NCBI GenBank assembly: GCA_017459605.1
Contig: JAFUCQ010000004.1
Span: 1-34,602 of the forward strand
From: Atopobiaceae bacterium
GTDB lineage: Bacteria; Actinomycetota; Coriobacteriia; Coriobacteriales; Atopobiaceae
DNA: 34,602 nucleotides
Direction of reading: 5' to 3'
The notes under the pieces: generated by a model
Databases searched by the model: none
What the model was told of the DNA's origin: nothing
What the model saw: only the letters and a program-made list of their open reading frames with translations
Made by a program: the position numbers and the translations under genes
In this document: positions 7,301-17,869 of the stretch, in pieces
How positions within the stretch are numbered: the stretch's first letter is position 1
How the letters are laid out: every line of letters begins with the position of its first letter

Positions 7301-8262
7301 ATAATTCCTCCGAGCTGAAGCACAATATAGGCAACAACACAGGCAAATAGCATAGAGTCTGAGCGGTCGAGAAGGCCTCCGTGACCGGGCATCAAGTTGC
7401 CTGAATCTTTTACGCCAGCTGCACGTTTAATACGCGACTCGGCTAAGTCTCCAATGAGTCCCGCAAGTCCAGAGAGAATGCCTCCCACTATGGCAAGCGG
7501 CAGCGTCATTCCTCGAACACCAAGTACTGCCAAGACAATCCAAACCAACACACCTCCCACAAGCCCGCCTGCAGCACCCTCCCAGCTCTTATTGGGAGAA
7601 ATGCGCACTACGAGCTTGTGTTTGCCAAAGCGGCTTCCCACAAGATATGCCAGAGAATCATTGGCCCAAACTGAACCCATAACACCAAAGGTAAGCAGCG
7701 CTCCGTCAAAGCCCGGATCTGACAGGCGAATCAACACAACGCTGCTAAAAAGCATGCTGGTATAAACCGCACCAAACACGGTGAGCGCAACATCTGAGAT
7801 ATTTGCACGTGGTGAGAAAACATACCACACAAATACGCTCAGCAAGAAAATGGCGCCAACCAAACCAAAGCTCACCACATCAAACATCGTTGACAGCGGA
7901 AAAGCTAGAGCCGCGCAAAGCCCAAGTATTTCATTTGGCATACGCCCTGCTACGCGCATCATGCGATAGAACTCTGAGCAGCACAGCCACGCCATAGCCG
8001 CAACCAGTATTGCAGTTGCTTGAGGACCAAGATACAAACACAGCACTATCAGAGCTGCATAGATAAGGCCAGACGTGGTGCGAGCTAAGAGACGCTCTGT
8101 CCAATTGCGAACCTTTTGCCCTTTGAGCTCACCGTCCATGCGCTTTTCTTCTCGGATGGCACGCTTTTCGGTTTTTTGAACACGCTTATCTGTTTGTTGC
8201 TGTGTCTCAGTCTCTAAAGAAGAGGCTTCTGATTGTTGTGAGAGGTTCTCAGAATCACTCAT
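7297..8262 (-). CDS. cdsA: Phosphatidate cytidylyltransferase
   Basis: Makes CDP-diacylglycerol from phosphatidate and CTP in the membrane, the entry to phospholipid synthesis. The family signature is present near the C terminus: ESRIKRAAGVKDSGN followed by LMPGHGGLLDRSDS. Several hydrophobic helices follow a soluble, highly charged N-terminal extension of about 70 residues (Gln/Glu/Lys-rich), which is longer than in many homologues and probably a disordered cytosolic tail. The ATG overlaps the uppS stop (ATGA) and follows GGAGGGG. Confidence 0.95.
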   Translation of the reverse strand: MSDSENLSQQSEASSLETETQQQTDKRVQKTEKRAIREEKRMDGELKGQKVRNWTERLLARTTSGLIYAALIVLCLYLGPQATAILVAAMAWLCCSEFYRMMRVAGRMPNEILGLCAALAFPLSTMFDVVSFGLVGAIFLLSVFVWYVFSPRANISDVALTVFGAVYTSMLFSSVVLIRLSDPGFDGALLTFGVMGSVWANDSLAYLVGSRFGKHKLVVRISPNKSWEGAAGGLVGGVLVWIVLAVLGVRGMTLPLAIVGGILSGLAGLIGDLAESRIKRAAGVKDSGNLMPGHGGLLDRSDSMLFACVVAYIVLQLGGII

Positions 8263-9044
8263 TTCACCCCTCCAAACCTGCGATCGCGACTCTGGAAAGA
8301 ATAAATCGCTCGAAGGAGTTCCCAGCGGTCAAAATCTGGCCACATAAGCGGGCTGATGTAAAACTCGGTGTACGCCAGCTGCCACAACAAGAAGTTTGAT
8401 AGGCGAAGCTCTCCTGAGGTTCTCACAAGAAGCTCAGGATCAGGAAGTCCTGCGGTGTAGAGATGAGCGGCAAGGGTATCCTCGTCTATCGATTCTGGAT
8501 CGAGACTTGCTGCCTGAACTTCAGATACAATCGCGCGCATCGCATGCGTCAGCTCGTCTCGAGCGCCATAATTTACCGCCAGAGCGAGCGTCATGACATC
8601 GTAGGAAGCTGTCTCTTCCATTGCACGCTCAAACGAAGCTCGCAAGGACTTAGGAAGCCCGTCCATATCGCCAATTATCTTGAGACGAACATGCTCTTGA
8701 TGAAAGAGGGGCATCTCCTTTGCAAGCGTCTTTGAAAACAGGCGCATGAGCAGCTCGACCTCATGGCGAGGACGTTTCCAGTTTTCAGTCGAAAACGCAT
8801 AGGCGCTCAAGCATTCAATTCCAAGGCGAACCGATGCGGTAATCGTCTCGCGCAATGAATCGACACCGGCGGCATGGCCTTTGGAGCGATCCAGTCCGCG
8901 GGCTGTTGCCCACCTGCCGTTGCCATCCATTATGATAGAAATATGACGAGGCAGACGCCCCAAATCAAGTGCATCAAGAGATACATCGTCTGGTGCGTCT
9001 GCGTAAAAAGTCCTCAGTTTTTCGAGGTCTGGACTCGCTGACAC
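8259..9044 (-). CDS. uppS: Isoprenyl transferase (undecaprenyl diphosphate synthase)
   Basis: cis-Prenyltransferase that extends farnesyl diphosphate with isopentenyl diphosphate to make the lipid carrier for cell-wall synthesis. The signature ISIIMDGNGRWA carries the catalytic Asp40; GHAAGVDSLRE, YAFSTENWKRP and LLVRTSGELRLSNFLLWQ are conserved family segments, and the protein ends with DRRFGG. Length 261 fits. The GTG start lies directly after the frr stop, with GGAG inside the frr end. Confidence 0.96.
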   Translation of the reverse strand: MSASPDLEKLRTFYADAPDDVSLDALDLGRLPRHISIIMDGNGRWATARGLDRSKGHAAGVDSLRETITASVRLGIECLSAYAFSTENWKRPRHEVELLMRLFSKTLAKEMPLFHQEHVRLKIIGDMDGLPKSLRASFERAMEETASYDVMTLALAVNYGARDELTHAMRAIVSEVQAASLDPESIDEDTLAAHLYTAGLPDPELLVRTSGELRLSNFLLWQLAYTEFYISPLMWPDFDRWELLRAIYSFQSRDRRFGGVK

Positions 9045-9590
9045 CTAAATCTCCATGACTTCAGCTGTCTTGGTCTTGAGCAACTCATCAACCTCGGCAA
9101 CAAATTTATCGGTTTGCTTTTGAACCAAGCCTTCCTCGTGGCGCTCTTCATCCTCTGAGAGATTGTCATCGCGCTCAATCTTGCCATTCACATCGCGGCG
9201 AACATTGCGTACTGCAACGCGAGCCTGCTCTGCGAGGTCCTTACACTCCTTGACGAGCTCGCGGCGGCGCTCTTCTGTGGGCTTGGGGAAGGGCAGACGA
9301 ATGCAGGTGCCATCATTGGTTGGAGTAATGCCAAGATCAGATGCAGCAACAGCCTTCTCAACTGCAGAAAGAACGGACTTGTCCCATGGCTCAATGGTAA
9401 GCGTTGAAGCTTCTGGAACCTTCACAGCAGCAAGCTGCGTAATAGGAGTAGCGGTACCGTAATAATCGACCGTGATGCCATCAAGGATGTTGGGATTAGC
9501 ACGACCCGTGCGAACCTTTGCAAACTCACGTTTGAGGTTGCTGATTGCCTTTTCCATACGTTCTTGAGCCATATCGCTGTACTCACTCAT
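9045..9590 (-). CDS. frr: Ribosome recycling factor
   Basis: Splits post-termination ribosomes together with EF-G. The 181-residue protein shows the family hallmarks: an N-terminal helix ending [40 protein letters not shown], and the long C-terminal helical bundle with [12 protein letters not shown]. Its ATG follows GGAGGA and overlaps the end of pyrH by eight bases. The pyrH-frr pair is conserved in most bacteria. Confidence 0.98.
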   Translation of the reverse strand: MSEYSDMAQERMEKAISNLKREFAKVRTGRANPNILDGITVDYYGTATPITQLAAVKVPEASTLTIEPWDKSVLSAVEKAVAASDLGITPTNDGTCIRLPFPKPTEERRRELVKECKDLAEQARVAVRNVRRDVNGKIERDDNLSEDEERHEEGLVQKQTDKFVAEVDELLKTKTAEVMEI

Positions 9591-10317
9591 GCTTGTCCTC
9601 CTCCTTATAAACTACTGTTCCCACAGCCTCTCCCCTGAGTGCTTGGGAAAGGACGTTTTCCTGATGAATATCAAACACAATAATGGGCAAATTGTTGTCT
9701 GCACACAGCGCAGTTGCCGTTGAATCCATTACTTCAAGACCGCGCACCAATACCTCTTGGTAGCTAATGCGGTCGAACTTTTGTGCCTCGGGATGAGTGC
9801 GCGGATCCATGTCATAAATGCCATCGACATTGGTGGCCTTCATGAGGCACTCTGCCCCAATTTCACAGGCGCGAAGAGCAGCTCCTGTATCGGTGGTGAA
9901 ATAGGGATTTCCTGTGCCTGCGGCAAAGATGCAGACAACACCACGGGATAGATGAGCCATAGCACGACGGCGAATATAGGGCTCTGCAATCTCAGGCATA
10001 GAAATTGCGGTCATGACACGGCACTCCATGCCCGCATGCTCAAACGCATCTTGAAGCGCCATAGCGTTGATGATAGTTGCAAGCATGCCCATGTAGTCGC
10101 CTTGGGCACGATCCATGCCTTTAGCAGCACCGGAGAGGCCTCTAAAAATGTTGCCTCCGCCAACCACTATTCCTACCTCAACACCATCATTGACAATTGG
10201 CTTGATGACACGAGCAATACTGTCGAGCATCTTGGTGTCCAGACCATAACCTTGGTCTCCCATAAGGGCCTCACCAGAGAGTTTGAGCAGGACCCTCTTG
10301 TACTTGTAATCCGGCAC
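9583..10317 (-). CDS. pyrH: Uridylate kinase
   Basis: Phosphorylates UMP to UDP in pyrimidine nucleotide synthesis. Amino-acid-kinase fold with [25 protein letters not shown], the [16 protein letters not shown] segment and [14 protein letters not shown] chose the GTG at 10317 (MPDYKYKR...) because GGAG lies five bases before it and the 244-residue product matches the usual 240. An in-frame TTG at 10368 would add 17 residues but has no good ribosome binding site. It heads the minus-strand operon; the rpsB-tsf genes that often precede pyrH are absent here. Confidence 0.96.
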   Translation of the reverse strand: MPDYKYKRVLLKLSGEALMGDQGYGLDTKMLDSIARVIKPIVNDGVEVGIVVGGGNIFRGLSGAAKGMDRAQGDYMGMLATIINAMALQDAFEHAGMECRVMTAISMPEIAEPYIRRRAMAHLSRGVVCIFAAGTGNPYFTTDTGAALRACEIGAECLMKATNVDGIYDMDPRTHPEAQKFDRISYQEVLVRGLEVMDSTATALCADNNLPIIVFDIHQENVLSQALRGEAVGTVVYKEEDKHE

Positions 10318-10331
10318 ATCAACTCCATTCT

Positions 10332-10374
10332 GGGGCGCTGCCCCGTGCTGTAATTTACATTCGCACAAATTCTA
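10332..10374 (-). promoter_or_regulatory. Possible pyrH promoter and leader hairpin
   Basis: On the minus strand TAGAAT (10374-10369) is a good -10 box without a clear -35. About 25 bases later GGGGC-GCT-GCCCC (plus coordinates 10332-10344) forms a compact GC hairpin that ends 6 bases before the Shine-Dalgarno GGAG of pyrH. A role in controlling the operon is possible but unproven. Confidence 0.35.
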
Positions 10375-10649
10375 GCAGACACAGACCCTCAGGCTGCCTG
10401 TAATGTAGTCCATATCAAAGTTATACGACGGCACCCTTTGCATGCACACTTTGCATGGCACTTTGATAGCAGTGCCTCCTTGATGTGAACGCACTCGCGC
10501 TGTGTGATTACTCCAACGAGCTGAGATACTCTGCAAGGTATGGCACGGCGAATCTGGCATAACCCCGCCTGTGTGACTCAATTACCCCCGAATCAATCAG
10601 GCGAATTCTATACTTTTGGGCATAATCGGGTGTGGTACCCAAGCGCCCG
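10375..10649. other. Intergenic region between divergent operons
   Basis: No gene is seen here. Two near repeats of CTTTGCATG occur around 10436-10460. A further -10-like TATACT lies at 10609-10614 without a good -35 box. Short ORFs in this stretch have no ribosome binding site. Confidence 0.4.
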
Positions 10650-10679
10650 TTGACTCAGTGCCATTAGTATCCTTACACT
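10650..10679 (+). promoter_or_regulatory. Promoter of the acyl-ligase operon
   Basis: TTGACT (10650-10655) and TACACT (10674-10679) with an 18-base spacer give a reasonable sigma-70 promoter about 50 bases before the ligase ATG. Confidence 0.5.
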
Positions 10680-10732
10680 AACGATAGTCTTAATATTATG
10701 ATTAGAAGCAGGCGATCGTCGAGGGAGAGTTC

Positions 10733-12712
10733 ATGCTGTTCTCTGAGTTTTTGGGAGAGGGTCCCAAAACGGGCACCGCCCTTGCAGATAGTCATTTCAC
10801 CTGCACGCATGCAGAATTCCGCGCTGCCGTGGCTGGATTTGCCGCCCATCTTCACGAGCTGGGGCTAGCCCGCGGTGAGCGCGTAGCAATTTGGGGATAC
10901 AACTCAGTTAATTGGCTCGTAGCCTTTTATGGAATCATTCGAGCTGGCGGTGTTGCTGTTCTCATCAACTACAGTTTAGACGTGAGCGATGCAGCCGAAC
11001 TTGCACGCAGAGCAAACGCACGCTTTCTCGTTTGCGCAGACAACGGTACAACCAAACGCGGACTCGACGCAATCTCGCTCGTTGCTGCAGCCGCCAATCT
11101 TGACCCCGCATGCTGCATAGACGCTCGTAATGAGTCCTGCAACCTCGTGCACGCTTATGCTCATACACCAGCTCTTGACGAGCAGCGAAGCCCCGAGCAA
11201 GACGCAGAGACCGCAATCATTATATTTACCTCTGGAACCACTTCGGCACCTAAAGCGGTGCGCATCTCACAACGTGCCCTTACAGCTGATGCTCACGCCC
11301 TTGCCGCAGGCCTAGAAGACCGCATGGGTGTTTCTCTGTGTGTGTCGGTTCCGCTCTTTCACATCTTGGGTCTACTCGTGAGCTTCATCTATCTGAGTCA
11401 TGGAGCGACGGTCTTGCTTCCTGCCGACTATCGCGGCGAGACCATCGAGGAGATGGTGAGTGCCCATCATGCCAGCGACCTCGTAGCCGTTGGTGCGGTC
11501 TACCAAAACCTCAGTGCCTCAAAGGATTTTCAAGACAAGGTTGTTCCCCACGTACAGCTCTGCTTGATTGCTGGCGGCATGTCGACACCAGTACAGATGA
11601 TGCGCTTGGAACTTGACTTTGCCAACGCCATCTTCATCAACATGTATGGTCTTTCAGAAGGAGCGCCCATCACCATGGTGCGCCCCAGCGATTTGATTGA
11701 GCAACGCGCCTCTACCGTTGGCCGCGCCGTAGAAGGCGTGGAACTGAGCATAGCCTCAGCTACTGGTGAGAAGCTCGCGCAGGGCGAAGTTGGTGAGGTA
11801 ATTGCGCGAGGCGATTTTCTCATGGATGGTTACGAGGGACTTCCAAGCGAGCAGCAACCCATTGATAAGAAGGGATGGCTTCACACGGGCGACCTTGGAT
11901 ATCTCGATGAAGATGGCTATTTGCATCTCTCGGGGCGCCTGAAAGATGTCATCATCCGCGGAGGCGAGAACATCGCTCCCTCCGAAGTTGAAAGCGAGCT
12001 CGCTGCTATAGAAGGCGTACGAGACGTCAAAGTCATGGGAGCACCGCATCCCATTTTTGGCGAGAGTGTCGAGTCGTGCGTACAAATGGAAGAAGGCGCT
12101 ATCTTTGACGCTGAGCACATCCTCGCGAGTTTGCGTGAGAAGCTCCCACGCTACAAGGTGCCCGCGCACGTCTTTGAGTATGACACCTTCCCGCTCAACG
12201 TGAACGGCAAGATCGACCAGCGCGCGCTCTACGTTGATATGGTGAGGCGTCTCCACAAGCTCGAGCTCGACCACGAGTTGGTTGGTGGCATCACGGTATT
12301 CGACTGCAAGCTCAAGAACGTCATCTACGCCATCAACCCAGTGGCCGGCATGGTAGACAGCCTGGCCGACGCCGTGGGCTTCAACAAGCGTCGCGCTATG
12401 CAGCTTCGTCTCGCCGTGGAGGAGATGCTCACCGAGCGCATCATGGACGCCTACTCTGGCGCAGGTGACATCCACGTCAAGCTTACCCTCATGCCCGACT
12501 GGTTGCGCGTGTCCTTCTCAGATGATGGTGTTGAATACGTCATCGATAAGCGCCGCGACACGTCGATGAGCGCAAAGATTATCTTGGGTTCAGTCGACGA
12601 CTTTCACACCGAATGGCGCGATGGTAAGCCCATCTACTGCATGGACTTTCTCTACGACGATTATCTGGACATCAAGGCTTTCCTGCTCAAGAGCAGCACG
12701 CAGGCTGAATAG
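10733..12712 (+). CDS. Acyl-AMP ligase fused to an RsbW-like ATPase-type domain
   Basis: Residues 1-500 are an AMP-forming acyl/aryl ligase: phosphate loop FTSGTTSAPKA (165-175, Ser replaces the usual second Gly), MYGLSEG (304-310), GWLHTGDLGYLDEDGYL, the hinge GRLKDVIIRGGENI and the catalytic Lys493 in PLNVNGKID. Residues about 515-645 form an added domain resembling the anti-sigma-kinase (HATPase_c_2/RsbW) fold: QLRLAVEEMLTERIMDAY (557-574), then VSFSDDGVEY (593-602). The Mg-binding Asn usual in the first motif is replaced, so ATPase activity is doubtful. ATG follows GGGAGAG. The gene heads an operon with two HxxxDG acyltransferases, so it probably activates a carboxylic acid for them. Codon use becomes more C/G-ending in the last third. 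The substrate is unknown. Confidence 0.88.
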   Translation: MLFSEFLGEGPKTGTALADSHFTCTHAEFRAAVAGFAAHLHELGLARGERVAIWGYNSVNWLVAFYGIIRAGGVAVLINYSLDVSDAAELARRANARFLVCADNGTTKRGLDAISLVAAAANLDPACCIDARNESCNLVHAYAHTPALDEQRSPEQDAETAIIIFTSGTTSAPKAVRISQRALTADAHALAAGLEDRMGVSLCVSVPLFHILGLLVSFIYLSHGATVLLPADYRGETIEEMVSAHHASDLVAVGAVYQNLSASKDFQDKVVPHVQLCLIAGGMSTPVQMMRLELDFANAIFINMYGLSEGAPITMVRPSDLIEQRASTVGRAVEGVELSIASATGEKLAQGEVGEVIARGDFLMDGYEGLPSEQQPIDKKGWLHTGDLGYLDEDGYLHLSGRLKDVIIRGGENIAPSEVESELAAIEGVRDVKVMGAPHPIFGESVESCVQMEEGAIFDAEHILASLREKLPRYKVPAHVFEYDTFPLNVNGKIDQRALYVDMVRRLHKLELDHELVGGITVFDCKLKNVIYAINPVAGMVDSLADAVGFNKRRAMQLRLAVEEMLTERIMDAYSGAGDIHVKLTLMPDWLRVSFSDDGVEYVIDKRRDTSMSAKIILGSVDDFHTEWRDGKPIYCMDFLYDDYLDIKAFLLKSSTQAE

Positions 12713-12744
12713 GAGTATGGCAGCACAAACTGAAAGGACACACC

Positions 12745-14067
12745 ATGACACAGGCTACAGCGCCGCAATTCGCCGCAATCGAGCAAAACTTCAGTGGCAC
12801 CACCCAGTGCTACGTCCTCAAGAAGGTCATCCGCAGCTACGTCGTGGAGGTACGTCTCTCTGAGAATGTGAGTGGCGAGCTGTTGCAACAGGCTGTCGAT
12901 AAGACCCTTTCCCGTCTGCCCTACTACCGCCAGACCATCGTGCGCCAGAAGGGCATCTACTACTACGCCGAAAACGACCTTCCTTTCAAGGTCGCCGACC
13001 ACGACGGGCCCAGACCCGTTGGTGGCAAAGAGGCCAACTACCACATGGTCGACGTGGTCTATCATGACAGCTGGCTTTACTTCTCTATGTGGCACGCCCT
13101 CTGTGACGGCCTCGGACTCAACCGTTTCATCGAGGCCGTGCTCTACCATTACCTGTGCGCAAAGGATGGAATTACCTACAACGACGAGGATATCTACACC
13201 GAAAAGGTCCCCTTCGACGAGGCTGAGCTCTTCGATCCGCTCCAAACGAAGCTCAAAATATCCTCCAGCGAAATGAAGGAGATTCAAGCGCTCGCCTCGC
13301 AGGAGGGGCGCTACCGCTTCCCCGAGTTCGACCAACCAAACAGCGCCGGTCCCACCATGTATCGCCTTCCCGTGAAGATTAAGACAGAAGACTTCATAGC
13401 ATGGTGCAAAGCCAACTCTTCTTCCCCCGCCGCAGCCGCTGCAGCCATTATGGCCAAGGCCATCGCGCGCGTGCGCGACGTGAGCGCGGAGAAGGTCACG
13501 GCTGTCATCCCCTGCTCGATGCGCAAGTTCATGGAGGGTGCAGAGAAGACTTTCAAAAACTGCAGCGGTGTTGTCTTTATCAACATGGCGCCTCACGACG
13601 TGAAGGAGCTTCCCACAGGAGAGCTTGCAGCACAGGCACGAGCAACCCTCAAGACCAAGATGGGATCTGGTGAGGCAAACCGTATGTATGCAGGTATCAA
13701 CAAGCTGATTCACATTGGCACTCGACTGCCCTTCTACGGTCTTAAGTGCCGCATTCTCGCAGGCAGCGAGAACAATCCCCCGACCACCTTCGAGGTCGAC
13801 TTCGTGGGAGGGCTCACTGCTCACGGCTACGAAGACCAAATTCTCGAGGTGCGCTATCTCAACGCCGATCTTGGCTGTCCCTCCTTGTTTGTTCTCATGT
13901 CGGAGACAGCCGGGCACTTCCACATCAACCTCACCCAAAGCTTTGAAAACGACGAGTACTACCACGCCTTCTGCGAGGTCCTCGAGGAGCAAAACATCCC
14001 CTTCGAGCGTCTCCCCATCGAAAGCTACATGAACCCCGCTGTTGTCGTCCCACAGGAGCAACGCTAG
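12745..14067 (+). CDS. HxxxDG acyltransferase, condensation/alcohol acetyltransferase-like (copy 1)
   Basis: A 440-residue soluble protein with the chloramphenicol-acetyltransferase/condensation-domain motif HALCDG at residues 117-122 (His117 as catalytic base, Asp121 structural) followed by LGLNRFIEAVLYHYL. A second shared block is FEVDFVGGLTAHGYEDQI near residue 355, in the place of the DFGWG-like segment of this superfamily. Such enzymes join an acyl thioester or acyl adenylate-derived group to an alcohol or amine. It lies 32 bases after the acyl-AMP ligase and is a clear paralogue of the next gene. C/G-ending codons dominate, unlike neighbouring housekeeping genes. No carrier domain is present. 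The exact substrate cannot be predicted. Confidence 0.8.
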   Translation: MTQATAPQFAAIEQNFSGTTQCYVLKKVIRSYVVEVRLSENVSGELLQQAVDKTLSRLPYYRQTIVRQKGIYYYAENDLPFKVADHDGPRPVGGKEANYHMVDVVYHDSWLYFSMWHALCDGLGLNRFIEAVLYHYLCAKDGITYNDEDIYTEKVPFDEAELFDPLQTKLKISSSEMKEIQALASQEGRYRFPEFDQPNSAGPTMYRLPVKIKTEDFIAWCKANSSSPAAAAAAIMAKAIARVRDVSAEKVTAVIPCSMRKFMEGAEKTFKNCSGVVFINMAPHDVKELPTGELAAQARATLKTKMGSGEANRMYAGINKLIHIGTRLPFYGLKCRILAGSENNPPTTFEVDFVGGLTAHGYEDQILEVRYLNADLGCPSLFVLMSETAGHFHINLTQSFENDEYYHAFCEVLEEQNIPFERLPIESYMNPAVVVPQEQR

Positions 14068-14118
14068 CAATACCCTACGAAGCAAGCCACATGGAAGCTG
14101 TTTAGGAAGGTTATCACC

Positions 14119-15423
14119 ATGTCCGTACAACCCGAATTCAGGATCAAGGAGCAGGTTTGGTCAGGAACCACGATGCTCTACATCACACCACCCATGCGCA
14201 GCCTCGTGGTCGAGGTTGATACCTCCTCGGAGGTAGTTGGCAAAACACTGCAAGCAGCCGTGAATGATGTGCTCGAGCGCGCACCCTACTTTGGCGACGC
14301 CTTCGTCGAGCGCGAGGGTAGCTTCTACTACGCCGAGAACCCGCTTCCCTTCGAGGTGGCTGAGGGAAGCCTGCGTGCCGTGGGTGGACCCGAGACTAAC
14401 TGGCATAACCTCGATGTTACCTACGAGGGAAGTACCATAAGCTTTTCGATGTTTCATGCCTTCTGCGACGGCCTGGGACTCAACCACTTCATTGAAGCGG
14501 TGCTCAACCGCTACTTTAGTCGAAAAGATGGCGTTGACTACCCAGCAGACGGCCTGCGCGTGCCCGGCCAGCCCACACTCGAGGGCGAGGAGGCCGACGG
14601 CATCATACAGCTCGAGCCCACAGAACTGACGCCTGAGATAGCTGCTGCACTCGCGGTCAGAAACACTGATTCCTATCGGCTCCCCGAAGGCGAACAGGGC
14701 CATCTCGACCACATGCACTTTATGACCGTGCACGTACCCGAAGACGCCCTGCTCGACTTTGTCCGCTCCTGTGGTTCCTCGCCCGCCCCTGCCCTCTTGG
14801 CCCTTATGGCAGAGACGGTCTTCACCGTGCATCCCGAGGCTGACAAGCCGCTCAAGGGAATAATCCCCACCTCCACGCGCAAGGCCCTGAACGTTCCAAA
14901 CACCTTCAAGAATGCGGCGAGCGTGGCTTTCATCTGCTTTGACCCTACAAACGGTGCAAGTTTTGCCGAGCGCGCGGCTGCTGCCCGTGCTGACCTGCGC
15001 AAGCAAAATGCCCCCGAGCTTATTCGCTTTACGAATGGCGGCCTACACGCGCTCATCGAATCTACCAAGGAAGCAACAACCTACGCGCAAAAGCAAGCTG
15101 TTCTCAATACAGGTGCCGACATCAATCCAAGTATCAGCGTTGACTACGTGGGAGGTCTGCGTACGGAAGGCTTCGAAGATCAGCTCGTTGAGCTGCGCTA
15201 TCTTGCCACACCTATGGATGGTCCCGCTAACGCTATTACCCTCTTTGTCACAGCAACGGCTGGCCGCTTTGACCTCGCATTTGCACGCGACTTCACAACC
15301 GACGTATACGACAAAGCTTTCTTAGCCCAGCTCGACAAGTACAACTTACCCTACGAGCTGGGCGGTGAGTACAGCTTCTGTCCACCGCGCATCGGCCTTA
15401 TCCCGGCACTGGGGCTCGCATAG
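14119..15423 (+). CDS. HxxxDG acyltransferase, condensation/alcohol acetyltransferase-like (copy 2)
   Basis: A 434-residue paralogue of the previous gene, aligned over its whole length: YYAENPLPFEV, HAFCDGLGLNHFIEAVLNRYF (His113, Asp117) and SVDYVGGLRTEGFEDQLVELRYL match the corresponding segments. ATG follows AGGAAGG. Retention of the catalytic motif in both copies argues that both are active, perhaps on different acyl acceptors or as two steps. The pair probably arose by tandem duplication. It is the last gene of the operon; no clear terminator follows, and the eno promoter begins within 35 bases. Confidence 0.8.
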   Translation: MSVQPEFRIKEQVWSGTTMLYITPPMRSLVVEVDTSSEVVGKTLQAAVNDVLERAPYFGDAFVEREGSFYYAENPLPFEVAEGSLRAVGGPETNWHNLDVTYEGSTISFSMFHAFCDGLGLNHFIEAVLNRYFSRKDGVDYPADGLRVPGQPTLEGEEADGIIQLEPTELTPEIAAALAVRNTDSYRLPEGEQGHLDHMHFMTVHVPEDALLDFVRSCGSSPAPALLALMAETVFTVHPEADKPLKGIIPTSTRKALNVPNTFKNAASVAFICFDPTNGASFAERAAAARADLRKQNAPELIRFTNGGLHALIESTKEATTYAQKQAVLNTGADINPSISVDYVGGLRTEGFEDQLVELRYLATPMDGPANAITLFVTATAGRFDLAFARDFTTDVYDKAFLAQLDKYNLPYELGGEYSFCPPRIGLIPALGLA

Positions 15424-15440
15424 AGAATTTTGCGTACATC

Positions 15441-16868
<1,428 letters not shown>

Positions 16869-16885
16869 AAACGGTAGGGATTTCA

Positions 16886-17653
16886 ATGGCTGAGAAAAAG
16901 ACCATGCAGCTCGTGATTGTTCGCCACGGCGAAAGTGAGTGGAACAAAGAGAATAAGTTCACTGGCTGGACCGATGTTGACTTGAGTGAAGCTGGTGTTG
17001 AAGAGGCTAAGGCAGGAGGCCGTGCGCTCAAAGAGGCTGGCTTTGACTTTGACGTGTGCTTTACCTCTTACCTCAAGCGTGCCATTCACACCTTGAACCA
17101 CGTGCTTGAGGAGATGGATCGCGAATGGCTTCCGGTACACAAGAGCTGGAAGCTCAACGAGCGCCACTATGGCTCGCTTCAGGGACTCAACAAGGCAGAG
17201 ACCGCTGCTCAGTATGGCGATGAGCAGGTCAAGATCTGGAGGCGTTCCTTTGATGTTCCGCCCGAGCCTCTGAGTGAAGATGACGAGCGTTGCCCTCACC
17301 TGCAGGAGATGTATCGTGAGGTAGCTATGCGCGATCAGCTCCCCTACACGGAGTGCCTCAAGGATACAATTGCCCGCGCGTGGCCCTATTTCCAAGATGA
17401 GATTGCACCACAGCTCAAAGCTGGCAAGCGTGTTCTCATTGCTGCTCACGGCAACAGTCTTCGTGCACTTGTCATGATGTTTGACAAGCTCACCCCTGAG
17501 GAGATTCTCGAGGTCAACATTCCTACCGCCATTCCGCTGTCCTATACCTTTGACGAGGACTGGAACGTGCTCGATAAGCACTACGTAGGTGACCCTGATG
17601 TCATCGCTGCAAAGATTGAGGCAGTTGCCAACCAAGGCAAGGCTAAGAAGTAG
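16886..17653 (+). CDS. gpmA: 2,3-bisphosphoglycerate-dependent phosphoglycerate mutase
   Basis: Interconverts 3- and 2-phosphoglycerate. The phosphohistidine motif [11 protein letters not shown] (His14), [13 protein letters not shown], the catalytic-acid region [16 protein letters not shown], and [11 protein letters not shown] near residue 190 are all present. Length 255 fits the dPGM family (about 250). It follows eno in the same operon and is closed by a strong terminator. Confidence 0.98.
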   Translation: MAEKKTMQLVIVRHGESEWNKENKFTGWTDVDLSEAGVEEAKAGGRALKEAGFDFDVCFTSYLKRAIHTLNHVLEEMDREWLPVHKSWKLNERHYGSLQGLNKAETAAQYGDEQVKIWRRSFDVPPEPLSEDDERCPHLQEMYREVAMRDQLPYTECLKDTIARAWPYFQDEIAPQLKAGKRVLIAAHGNSLRALVMMFDKLTPEEILEVNIPTAIPLSYTFDEDWNVLDKHYVGDPDVIAAKIEAVANQGKAKK

Positions 17654-17739
17654 TCATGAGCAAAGCCGAGTGTTGAGGCATTTCTTCGTCGAAACGTCGG
17701 AGACGAGCTGAGAACTTCGAGCACTCAAAACGCTACAAC

Positions 17740-17779
17740 AAACCCCCGGAAGACGTACATCTTCCGGGGGTTTTCTTTT
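17740..17779. terminator. Terminator of eno-gpmA
   Basis: CCCCCGGAAGA pairs with TCTTCCGGGGG around CGTACA and is followed by TTTTCTTTT. The minus strand also ends in a shorter T-run (GGGGGTTTGTTG), so it can also serve the convergent zinc-ribbon gene. Confidence 0.9.
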
Positions 17780-17869
17780 GCTGCGCTGTAAGTACCACTC
17801 TGTGCTGCGCTGCCACGCGGTCACGCTGCCATGCAATCGCGTCGCTGTGCGGCTGCCGCTGAGCAGCGG

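Noticed and set aside
12661-14130. 489-codon minus-strand ORF opposite the first acyltransferase (also 11756-12475 and 14161-15006)
   Set aside because: The C/G-ending codons of the plus-strand genes remove stop codons from this antisense frame. The plus-strand proteins have clear motifs.
16883-17635. 250-codon minus-strand ORF opposite gpmA
   Set aside because: Shadow of gpmA; no family features.
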